From NCBI GenBank assembly GCA_955652545.1, contig CATPCA010000280.1:1-5746 (forward strand): DNA of 5,746 nucleotides, read 5' to 3'. Numbering within the stretch: the stretch's first letter is position 1; every line of letters starts with the position of its first letter. Made by a program: the position numbers and the translations under genes. Positions 1 to 5,664 of the stretch are shown in pieces. Source of the stretch: Candidatus Dormiibacterota bacterium (GTDB lineage Bacteria > Chloroflexota > Dormibacteria > UBA8260). The notes under the pieces are model-generated. The model worked only from the letters and a program-made list of their open reading frames with translations. It did no database searches and had not been told where the DNA came from.

Positions 1-1452
1 AGGCACGGCCGTGGCGCCGAGCTGCGCTTCGTCGATGCCGAAGGCGGCCAGCTCGTCGGCGGGGAGGTAGATGCGTCCCAGCTCGAGATCGCCGCGCACG
101 TCCCGGAGGATGTTGGTCAGCTGCATCGCCATCCCGAGGTCGTCGGCGTGCGCCAAGGCGATGTCGTCGTCGAAGCCGAAGATGCGCACGCACATCCGCC
201 CGACGGTCGATGCCACCAGCCGGCAGTAGTCGGCGAGGTCATCCCAGTTGGCATAGCGGAGCGTGGTGAGGTCGCGTTCGACGCCGTCGATGAGCGAGTC
301 CAGCTCGGACACCGGGATGCGGTACGCCGCGACGGCCCGCGCCAGCACCGTGGTCACCTCGTCATCGGGCTCGCCGGCGATCGCGCGACGCACGCGGCGT
401 CGCATCTCGTCGAGTCGCGGACGTGGATCGGCCACACCCGGCGAATCGACCGCATCGTCGACCTGGCGGGCGAAGTCGTAGAGAGCGTAGATGGCGGTGC
501 GCTGAGGCCGGGCCAGGGCGATGAAGCCCCAGTAGAAGTTGGCGGCGTCGCGCCGCGCCAGCCGCTGACAGACCCGTTCGGCTTCGACGATGCCACGGCC
601 CACTGTCGTCGTGCCCTCGTGGTCGCTTGCGAGCAGCGCGATCGCTTCGGCCGCCAGTCGCGCCTTCACCGTGCCGCTCACCTGCGGGCGTGTGACGTCG
701 GTACGGAACGCGGCTCGCCGAATGGAGTCGAGGATCGCCGTGCCCCCGAGCCGGTACATGGCCAGCTGGGCGCGCAGCCGGCCGGTTGTCATCGCCTCCA
801 GCTCGCGCCCCTCGTCGAGCAGGGTCTCGGCGCGCTCGCAGAGCGCACGCACCGCGCCGCGGATCCCCAGCGCGGCGATCTCGTCCTCGGGCAGGTAACA
901 CCGGCCGAGCCGGGCGTCCACCGCCACGTCCTGGGCGAAGTTGGCGAGCTGCAGGCCGATGCAGACCGAGTCGGACAGGTGCTCCGCCCGGTCGCCGCGG
1001 ATGCCGAGCACGGCAAGCACCATGCGGCCCACCGGAGCGGCCGAGAGCTGGCAGTACGCTTCGAGCTCGGCCCAGCTGGCGTAAGCCGTCACGCGCTGGT
1101 CCTGCAGGTTGGCGCTGACCAGGTCGAGGAAAGGCTGCAGCGGGATGGAGCACTCCGCCACCGTCTCGCGGAGCGCCAGCAGCACGGGATGGCTCGGCAC
1201 ACTCTCGCCTGTGAGCGCGGCGGCCACCTCGGTGCACCACGCGTGCAGGCGCGCGTCCGAACGGCTCTCGTCGCCGAGGTCGTCAGTGACGCGGCAGTAC
1301 GCATAGATGCGCGCCAGGTGGATCCGAAGCTCGGCGGGAAGCACCGCCGATGCCACCGTGAAGTTCTCGTAGTGGCGCCGCGCCAGGCGGCGGCAGAACG
1401 CGTCCGCGTGGGCCAGCTCGGCCTGCGGCGGGGCCGGCGAAAGGACCGTCAT
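1..1452 (-). CDS. hpnCD: Fused HpnC-HpnD squalene/phytoene synthase family protein (3' end outside window)
   Basis: One open frame of 484 codons holds two head-to-head prenyl-coupling domains in tandem. Residues about 15-270 resemble HpnC, the hydroxysqualene synthase: a YENFTVAS-type start, first aspartate motif DDLGD at 57-61, second motif DVAVD at 175-179, then GRCYLP. Residues about 290-484 resemble HpnD, presqualene diphosphate synthase: ANFYWGF at 304-310, DDAVD at 332-336, QLTNILRDVRGD at 444-455, then GRIYLP. Both DxxxD Mg-diphosphate motifs survive in each half, so both look active. HpnD would couple two FPP to presqualene diphosphate and HpnC would convert that to hydroxysqualene; the two are normally separate proteins of roughly 280-300 residues. 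The ATG overlaps the upstream isomerase stop as ATGA, implying translational coupling. Roughly 80-100 more HpnD residues are expected beyond position 1. Phytoene synthesis is an alternative, but the HpnC/HpnD pairing argues for squalene. Family assignment is firm; exact products are inferred. Confidence 0.88.
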   Translation of the reverse strand, partial: MTVLSPAPPQAELAHADAFCRRLARRHYENFTVASAVLPAELRIHLARIYAYCRVTDDLGDESRSDARLHAWCTEVAAALTGESVPSHPVLLALRETVAECSIPLQPFLDLVSANLQDQRVTAYASWAELEAYCQLSAAPVGRMVLAVLGIRGDRAEHLSDSVCIGLQLANFAQDVAVDARLGRCYLPEDEIAALGIRGAVRALCERAETLLDEGRELEAMTTGRLRAQLAMYRLGGTAILDSIRRAAFRTDVTRPQVSGTVKARLAAEAIALLASDHEGTTTVGRGIVEAERVCQRLARRDAANFYWGFIALARPQRTAIYALYDFARQVDDAVDSPGVADPRPRLDEMRRRVRRAIAGEPDDEVTTVLARAVAAYRIPVSELDSLIDGVERDLTTLRYANWDDLADYCRLVASTVGRMCVRIFGFDDDIALAHADDLGMAMQLTNILRDVRGDLELGRIYLPADELAAFGIDEAQLGATAVP

Positions 1453-2618
1453 CCCCGTGCGGCGGTGCGTGTCACCTGGGTGCCGCGCAGGTCGGAGATC
1501 GTCTCGATGAGGCTGGTCACCAGGGTGACGCCGTCGGTCCCCCCGGGCACCGGGCCGCCATCGTCGCGGACCAGGCGCGCGCCGGCCCGGAGCGACGCCA
1601 GGTCAGCCGACCCCGTGCAGAACATGGCGATGCGAAGCACATCAACCCACTCGCGGCCGAGCTCCGCACATGCATCTGCCCCTTCGGCGGCCGCCCGCAG
1701 GAACGGCCCGGCGACCCCCACCAGGTCCGCGCCGAGCGCGGTGGCGATCGCCACATCGAGCCCGCTGCGCACGCCGCCGCTGGCGAAGATGACCCCGTTG
1801 GGGGCGGCGGCGCGGGCCTGGGTCAGCGCCACCGCAGTGGGGATGCCCCAGCCGGCGAACGCGGCGGCCGTGCGCGCCGCCGGGCTCTCGCCGAGGCGAT
1901 GCCGCTCCACCTCGCTCCACGACGTGCCCCCGGCCCCGGCCACGTCGACCGCCGCGACGCCGGCGTCCAGCAGGGCGGCGACGAGGTCGGGGGCGATTCC
2001 CCAACCCACCTCCTTGACGACCACGGGGACATCGAGCTGCATGGCCACCGTCTCGATGCGATCGAGCAGGCCGCCGAAGCAGGTGTCTCCCTCGGGCTGC
2101 AGCGCTTCCTGCAAGGCGTTGAGGTGCAGCACCAGGGCATCGGCGCCGAGCATGGCGACGAGCCGGCGGCAGTCGCTGGCTGTGACACCGCGATTCAGCT
2201 GCACCGCGCCGAGGTTGGCGAAGATGGGCACTGAGGGGGCGAGGTCGCGGATGGCGAAGGTCGGCAGTGCATCGGGGCGTTCGAGGAGGACTCGCGCGGA
2301 CCCGAGGCCCAGCGCGATGCCCAGCTCTTCGGCGGTTTCTGCCAGCACGCAGTTGATGCGATGCGCGGTCTCCGTGCCGCCGGTCATACACGAGATGAAC
2401 AGCGGCGACGCGAGGCGCCAGCCGAGAACCTCGGTGGCGGTGCTGACCTCGGCGAGGTCGATCTCGGGGAGCGCGCAGTGCATGAATCGGTAGCACTCGA
2501 ATCCGGTGCGCACGCCTTTGGCGGCGACGTCCTCTTCGAGGTTGATGCGCAGGTGATCGGCCTTTCGCGTCGACGTCAGCATGCCGTTGGAGTCGGGGGT
2601 CGGGCTGGTCTGGGCCAT
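1449..2618 (-). CDS. fni: Type 2 isopentenyl-diphosphate delta-isomerase (FMN-dependent)
   Basis: This enzyme interconverts IPP and DMAPP in the cytosol, using FMN reduced by NAD(P)H and Mg2+. The 389-residue product carries the family's landmarks in order: RKADHL at 18-23, MTGG at 78-81, NLGAVQL at 135-141, HLNALQE at 165-171, QPEGD at 174-178 (the Glu is the expected Mg ligand), VKEVGWG at 201-207, DVAGAGGTSW at 225-234, SGGVRSG at 280-286 and GADLVG at 296-301, the last ones forming the FMN-phosphate end of a TIM barrel. It is slightly longer than the usual 340-350 residues because of a short N-terminal tail and a longer C-terminus. The ATG at 2618 lies two bases after the prenyltransferase stop. 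A GTG at 2624 that overlaps that stop (GTGA) is the alternative start. An upstream ATG at 2693 would run deep into the neighbour and is unlikely. Its place between a prenyltransferase and the synthase fusion indicates a supply role in one operon. Confidence 0.95.
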   Translation of the reverse strand: MAQTSPTPDSNGMLTSTRKADHLRINLEEDVAAKGVRTGFECYRFMHCALPEIDLAEVSTATEVLGWRLASPLFISCMTGGTETAHRINCVLAETAEELGIALGLGSARVLLERPDALPTFAIRDLAPSVPIFANLGAVQLNRGVTASDCRRLVAMLGADALVLHLNALQEALQPEGDTCFGGLLDRIETVAMQLDVPVVVKEVGWGIAPDLVAALLDAGVAAVDVAGAGGTSWSEVERHRLGESPAARTAAAFAGWGIPTAVALTQARAAAPNGVIFASGGVRSGLDVAIATALGADLVGVAGPFLRAAAEGADACAELGREWVDVLRIAMFCTGSADLASLRAGARLVRDDGGPVPGGTDGVTLVTSLIETISDLRGTQVTRTAARG

Positions 2619-2620
2619 GC

Positions 2621-3685
2621 TCACGCCGCCCGCTCGGTGATGAAGCCGACGATCTCGCGGAAGTCGTCGACGGCATCGTCGGCGAGCCCGCACGCCTGCG
2701 CCAGGTTCAGCGCTGAACGGCTCCTGTTCCTCAGCTCGAGGAGGACCGCCTCCGACGCCCCCGCCTCGTCGAGGAGCGCGAGGATGCGGTCCTCGTCACC
2801 GCTCGAGCGGGTGTACAGACGCCGGAACTCGCGCCGCGCCGCGCCGCGCAGGCGCGACTGGCCGATGACCACCGGGTAGGTCAGCTTGCGACGCGTCAGG
2901 TCGCCACCGCACCCCTTACCGGTCAGCTGGCTGTCGCCCCAGGTGCCCAGCCAGTCGTCACGGATCTGGAAGGCCACACCGAGCTCGATACCGGCGCGGC
3001 GGAGCTGTGTCGCCTGGCGCGCGTCCGCACCGCTCATCAGTGCGCCCGCCTCCAACGCGGCCCCGATCAGGGCACCGGTTTTGGACCGCGCCAGGCGGAG
3101 GTACGTCGACGCGGAGGTGTCGATCTGGCCTTCGAGCGCCAGGTCGAGGCACTGGCCTTCGATGACCTCGAGGATGGCGGTGTTGATCGCCGCGGCGGCA
3201 CGAAGACGGGCCTGGGGGCGGTCACGACCGGAGAGGAGCGCCCGGTAGGCGACGGCGTGCATGCCATCACCGGCATTGATCCCCTGCGCGGCCCCCCACA
3301 CCGCCCACACAGTGGGGCGGTGCCGGCGTTCGCGATCGCCGTCCTGGATGTCGTCATGGACCAGCGTGAAGTTGTGGATCCACTCGACGGCGGCTGCGAC
3401 CGCCAGGGCGTCGTCGGCACGCCCGCAGCGCTCGGCGGCCCACAGCGCCAGGCACCCTCGCAGGAATTTGCCGCCGTTGGCCGCGCGGGGCCGACCTTCG
3501 GCGTCCGTCCAGCCGAGGTGATACGACGCCATGGCGCTGATGCGCGTTCCGGTCGGCGGCGCGGTGGCGCGCAGCGCTGACGCCAGAGCGGGCAGCTGCC
3601 GCTGCAGCGGGTCGGGCACCCACACCGCGACATGCCCCTCCGGGGGCGCGAACCCAGCTTGGAGCTGGCGGATCGCAACTGCCAT
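2621..3685 (-). CDS. Trans-polyprenyl diphosphate synthase (FPP/GGPP synthase type)
   Basis: It condenses IPP with allylic diphosphates to give C15 or C20 substrate for the downstream synthase. The 354-residue protein shows GGKFLRG at 71-77 (normally GGKRLRP), the first aspartate-rich motif DDIQD at 111-115 followed by an Arg-rich stretch, a KTG at 202-204, and the second motif DDWLGTWGD at 243-251, then RRKLTYP. Five residues before the first motif is Phe106 and four before is Thr107, with no two-residue insertion in the motif. In characterised enzymes that arrangement tends to give GGPP, so chain length is uncertain. The ATG at 3685 follows a G-rich GGGGTGGAGG tract. The open frame extends to an ATG at 3763, but those extra codons are AT-rich (TTA, CTA, TAT) and overlap a promoter-like sequence, so they are probably untranslated. 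First gene of the operon; a GTG at 3694 is another possible start. Confidence 0.93.
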   Translation of the reverse strand: MAVAIRQLQAGFAPPEGHVAVWVPDPLQRQLPALASALRATAPPTGTRISAMASYHLGWTDAEGRPRAANGGKFLRGCLALWAAERCGRADDALAVAAAVEWIHNFTLVHDDIQDGDRERRHRPTVWAVWGAAQGINAGDGMHAVAYRALLSGRDRPQARLRAAAAINTAILEVIEGQCLDLALEGQIDTSASTYLRLARSKTGALIGAALEAGALMSGADARQATQLRRAGIELGVAFQIRDDWLGTWGDSQLTGKGCGGDLTRRKLTYPVVIGQSRLRGAARREFRRLYTRSSGDEDRILALLDEAGASEAVLLELRNRSRSALNLAQACGLADDAVDDFREIVGFITERAA

Positions 3686-3702
3686 GGCCTCCACCCCAGT
3701 GC

Positions 3703-3718
3703 ATAACGCCAGATAACG
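3703..3718 (-). repeat. Direct repeat of CGTTAT with 10-bp period in the operon leader
   Basis: On the minus strand CGTTAT occurs twice, with starts exactly 10 bp apart (plus-strand ATAACG at 3703-3708 and 3713-3718). It lies just downstream of the predicted -10 element and 18 bases before the prenyltransferase ATG. One helical turn of spacing at the transcription start would suit a regulator binding one face of the DNA, but two hexamers can recur by chance. No known operator was recognised. Confidence 0.3.
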
Positions 3719-3726
3719 TTTCACGC

Positions 3727-3756
3727 ATAGTAAGTAGTCTCTGGTGGTCTGCACAA
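3727..3756 (-). promoter_or_regulatory. Predicted sigma-70-type promoter of the isoprenoid operon
   Basis: Reading the minus strand, TTGTGC (3756-3751) is followed after 18 bp by TACTAT (3732-3727). This lies in the only AT-richer patch in this part of the window, about 40 bp ahead of the prenyltransferase ATG at 3685. Transcription would begin near 3720. If real, it excludes translation starting at 3763. Read-through from the tRNA gene upstream remains possible because no convincing terminator separates them. Confidence 0.5.
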
Positions 3757-3841
3757 GGCTCACCGAGAAGGACTTACGGCCCAGGTGGTTGCCGAGGTGC
3801 CCGGGACGAGCCGCTGCGGGCCCGCTGCTGGGTTGGGGTCG

Positions 3842-3928
3842 TGGTGCCCAGGAAGGGACTCGAACCCTTACAACCTTGCGGTCACCAGCCCCTCAAGCTG
3901 GCGTGTCTACCAATTCCACCACCTGGGC
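3842..3928 (-). tRNA. tRNA-Leu (anticodon GAG)
   Basis: An 87-nt class II tRNA including an encoded 3' CCA (3844-3842) after discriminator A. The acceptor stem GCCCAGG/CCTGGGC pairs perfectly. The D arm is GTG/CAC around GAATTGGTAGA. The anticodon stem CCAGC/GCTGG encloses loop TTGAGGG, giving GAG at 3894-3892. The long variable arm contains ACC-GCAA-GGT. The T arm is AAGGG-TTCGAGT-CCCTT. All arms fold without mismatch and the long variable arm fits leucine identity, so it should be functional and reads CUC/CUU codons. Confidence 0.97.
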
Positions 3929-3943
3929 ATCGCCGGCCGGCGG

Positions 3944-3949
3944 ATTCTA
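3944..3949 (-). promoter_or_regulatory. Predicted -10 element of the tRNA-Leu gene
   Basis: TAGAAT on the minus strand lies 15 bases ahead of the mature tRNA 5' end, so a transcript would carry a leader of about 8 nt. No good -35 hexamer is visible 17-18 bp upstream (the sequence there is near TCAGCC). The call therefore rests on position and the -10 match alone. Confidence 0.4.
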
Positions 3950-4042
3950 CTTGACCCGCTGACGCCGGGCTGACCCACTTGCCTGACCACGCCGGCATTC
4001 TTTCCGGGCGAACGGGGTCGCCATCGCTGCACGCCGAGGCAG

Positions 4043-4063
4043 TTGTCCACACCCTGTGCACAA
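4043..4063. promoter_or_regulatory. Inverted pair of DnaA-box-like 9-mers
   Basis: TTGTCCACA (4043-4051) faces TGTGCACAA (4055-4063, reverse complement TTGTGCACA) across a CCC spacer, a near-perfect 21-bp palindrome. The first matches the DnaA box favoured in high-GC actinobacteria; the second differs at one base. It lies between the tRNA and the hypothetical gene. There is no AT-rich unwinding region, no cluster of further boxes, and no dnaA, dnaN or rep gene in view, so an origin is not supported. It could be a DnaA-binding or regulatory site, or a palindromic operator for another factor. Confidence 0.45.
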
Positions 4064-4080
4064 CCATGGGACGAACGGCC

Positions 4081-4099
4081 CTCCCCGGCGTACCGGGAG
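4081..4099 (-). terminator. Possible hairpin terminator after the 143-residue hypothetical gene
   Basis: CTCCCCGG and CCGGGAG can pair around the loop CGTA with one bulged C, giving a G+C-rich stem. It starts 14 bases past the stop codon at 4113. No T tract follows on the minus strand, so it is at best a U-poor terminator or an mRNA 3' stabilising hairpin. Confidence 0.35.
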
Positions 4100-4112
4100 C
4101 GCGCTCAATCGC

Positions 4113-4544
4113 TCAGGCGCGGAGCACCTTCACAACCTCCGCAGCCTCGGCCGCCGGCCCTGCGCGGGCGAAGATGAGTTGACGGATGTAGCGCGTGCAG
4201 TCATCGAGTTCGGCAGCACACATTCCCAGGCGATCGGCAATCGGCTTGTCGGCAACAAGAATCGCTGCGCCCTGGACTTCCAAGCCGATGCGGGAGAGCC
4301 AGGGGATGAGGGCGTCCCGCAACTCCTCGGCGATCTGTTCGCGCTCGTCCACTCGCTCGGCCCGGACGCGCAACGTCATCAGCTCGACCACGGCGGGCGC
4401 CAGCCCGGCGAGATCGGCGGCCTGGATCCCGTAGTGCAGCGCGAGCGCGTCGCGTTGCGCCCGGCTGTCGAGCTCTCGCCGCTCAACGTGGAGGCGGCCG
4501 CTCAACAACTGTGCCGCCTGATCCACCGCTGTCAACCTCTGCAT
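4113..4544 (-). CDS. Hypothetical protein, 143 residues, mostly helical
   Basis: I do not recognise this family. The frame uses G/C-biased third positions over its whole length, unlike the opposite strand, which supports real coding. The product looks soluble and alpha-helical: charged amphipathic stretches at about 4-36, a Glu/Arg-rich helix around 59-79 (RAERVDEREQIAEELRDAL), and a more conserved-looking C-terminal part with DKPIADRLGM at 99-108 and TRYIRQLIFA at 117-126. There is no signal peptide, membrane segment or metal-binding cluster; cysteines at 109 and 116 are the only two. The ATG at 4544 has GGAG 12 bases upstream. A GTG at 4553 is an alternative, and a stronger GGAGGA at 4576-4571 is too far from either. 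The frame stays open to 4916, but that part overlaps the divergent phosphoesterase gene and is probably not translated. A helical regulatory role is speculation. Confidence 0.65.
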   Translation of the reverse strand: MQRLTAVDQAAQLLSGRLHVERRELDSRAQRDALALHYGIQAADLAGLAPAVVELMTLRVRAERVDEREQIAEELRDALIPWLSRIGLEVQGAAILVADKPIADRLGMCAAELDDCTRYIRQLIFARAGPAAEAAEVVKVLRA

Positions 4545-4705
4545 TACGGTCACCAACTCCGTCCCAGATTTCCTCCAATCTCGGAGTGGCGTAGGACAGC
4601 GCCGCGACGAGAAGTCGCCCCACCTGAAGGCGCGAGAATGAGCCGGTCCCCACGGGACTGTCGGTCCTCCAACGTACCGTCGATGGCGCCGGACCGGCAC
4701 GGTGC

Positions 4706-4711
4706 TACCCT
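4706..4711 (+). promoter_or_regulatory. Predicted extended -10 element (TGCTACCCT) giving a leaderless mRNA
   Basis: TACCCT fits the TANNNT -10 pattern common in Actinomycetota and is preceded by TGC, as in an extended -10. Its end lies 8 bases before the ATG at 4720, which would place the transcription start at or next to that ATG. No -35 match and no Shine-Dalgarno sequence are visible, which is consistent with leaderless translation. Confidence 0.45.
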
Positions 4712-4719
4712 CGGCGCCG

Positions 4720-5610
4720 ATGGACGCGGTCGCCGGCCGCCTGCGCAGACCACGTCGCTTCGCCGCCCTCACCCTGCTCCTCGTGGCCGGCTCGGCATGC
4801 GGCCAGGCACCCGTTCCCATGCCTTCGACCGCCGTCGCCGTCCCCCCGACAACGACGGCGCCCACGACGCCGGCGTCTCCGACATCCCAACCGGTTCGTG
4901 TCGCCGTCGTCGTCATGGAGAACCGCGCCTACGAGAGCGTGGTCGGCCTCCCCTACATCCACAGCGTGGCCACCACCACCGCCGTGCTCACCGACTATCA
5001 CGCCAGCGGGCACCCCAGTCTGCCCAACTACCTGGCGCTGACCTCCGGTTCCACCTGGGGAATCGCCGACGACGGCTACCACGTGCTGCCCGAGCAGGAC
5101 ATCGGCGACCAGCTGTCCACGGCAGGGCTGCCGTGGCGCGCGTACATGGAGGGGATGGGCACGGATTGCCGTCAGAGCGCCGGGCGGTACGCGGTCAAGC
5201 ACGACCCCTTCGCCTACTACGGAGGTCGATGCCCCAGGTCGGTGGTCCCGTTCTCGCAGCTGTCTACAGACCTCGGCAGCGCCACGCCACCCCGCTTCCT
5301 GTGGATCACGCCCGACCTCTGCAACGACATGCACGACTGTTCGTCCAACGTCGGCGACTCCTGGTTGCAACGCACCGTGCCGGGGCTGCTGGCATCGCCG
5401 GCGATGACCAATGGCGTGCTGTTCATCACCTGGGACGAGAACGAAGGCGGGGACGCAAACCACGTGCTCACCCTGGTTCTCGGCTCGAAACGCCCCACCA
5501 GTCCGGCCGGTCCTTATTCCCACCCGGCTCTTCTCGCCACCATCGAGGACCTGCTCGGCGTGCCCCGCCTGCCAGCCACGCAGATGGTTGCCGCCATCGC
5601 ACTCCACTGA
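4720..5610 (+). CDS. Exported phosphoesterase (phospholipase C / acid phosphatase family), probable lipoprotein
   Basis: A 296-residue secreted hydrolase of the AcpA/phospholipase C superfamily (phosphoesterase, alkaline-phosphatase fold), expected to cleave phosphomonoesters or phospholipid headgroups outside the membrane. It starts with an Arg-rich n-region (RLRRPRR, 7-13) and a hydrophobic core (FAALTLLLVAG). Cys27 sits in a GSAC box that only loosely fits the lipobox. A Pro/Thr-rich linker follows (about 30-58). The catalytic domain shows VVVMENRAY at 63-71 (Glu67-Asn68 as likely metal ligands), GHPSLPNYLAL at 97-107 (with the candidate nucleophile Ser100), TPDLCNDMHD at 197-206, TWDENEGG at 237-244 and SHPALLATIEDLLG at 267-280. 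Cys150, 171, 201 and 207 could form disulfides, fitting export. The domain is shorter than AcpA itself, as in compact actinobacterial members. The start at 4720 is chosen because it sits at the predicted transcription start; an in-frame GTG at 4702 would place the -10 element inside the gene. The substrate cannot be told. Confidence 0.87.
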   Translation: MDAVAGRLRRPRRFAALTLLLVAGSACGQAPVPMPSTAVAVPPTTTAPTTPASPTSQPVRVAVVVMENRAYESVVGLPYIHSVATTTAVLTDYHASGHPSLPNYLALTSGSTWGIADDGYHVLPEQDIGDQLSTAGLPWRAYMEGMGTDCRQSAGRYAVKHDPFAYYGGRCPRSVVPFSQLSTDLGSATPPRFLWITPDLCNDMHDCSSNVGDSWLQRTVPGLLASPAMTNGVLFITWDENEGGDANHVLTLVLGSKRPTSPAGPYSHPALLATIEDLLGVPRLPATQMVAAIALH

Positions 5611-5631
5611 GGGCTTGGTGCGAGCCCTCAG
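5607..5631 (+). terminator. Hairpin terminator overlapping the phosphoesterase stop codon
   Basis: CTGAGGGCTT (5607-5616) pairs with GAGCCCTCAG (5622-5631) around the loop GGTGC: nine Watson-Crick pairs plus one T-G. The TGA stop at 5608-5610 lies inside the 5' arm. No T tract follows, so it would act as a U-poor actinobacterial-type terminator, separating this gene from the dehydrogenase downstream. Confidence 0.55.
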
Positions 5632-5664
5632 GCCGGAGCGGCGGAGGTACGCTCCCGCGTCGAT

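Noticed and set aside
148..2493. A 781-codon open frame on the plus strand opposite the isoprenoid genes
   Set aside because: It is antisense to two genes with clear family motifs. Its protein is low-complexity, rich in Arg, Ala, His and Gly, as expected when strongly G/C-biased codons remove stops on the opposite strand.
3808..3832. G+C-rich near-palindrome GCTGCGGGCCCGCTGC between tRNA-Leu and the operon promoter, as a tRNA terminator
   Set aside because: The core GCGGGCCCGC leaves no adequate loop once folded, the flanks mismatch, and no T tract follows.
3842..3928. tRNA-Leu as an integration site for a mobile element
   Set aside because: No duplicated tRNA 3' end, integrase gene or composition change is visible on either side within the window.
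4043..4063. Replication origin
   Set aside because: Only two boxes, no AT-rich unwinding element, and no replication gene nearby.
4643..4697. Inverted 7-mers CCGGTCC and GGACCGG in the divergent promoter region
   Set aside because: They are short and G+C-rich, separated by about 40 bp, and easily expected by chance in this base composition.
4545..4916. N-terminal extension of the hypothetical protein up to an ATG at 4916
   Set aside because: It would overlap the start of the phosphoesterase gene by about 200 bases and has shadow-like composition. The part below 4544 has normal codon use and a start codon.
4705..5607. A 300-codon minus-strand open frame opposite the phosphoesterase
   Set aside because: Mirror of the phosphoesterase codons; the product is Gly/Arg/His-rich and shows no family motif, whereas the plus strand encodes a recognisable enzyme with a signal peptide.
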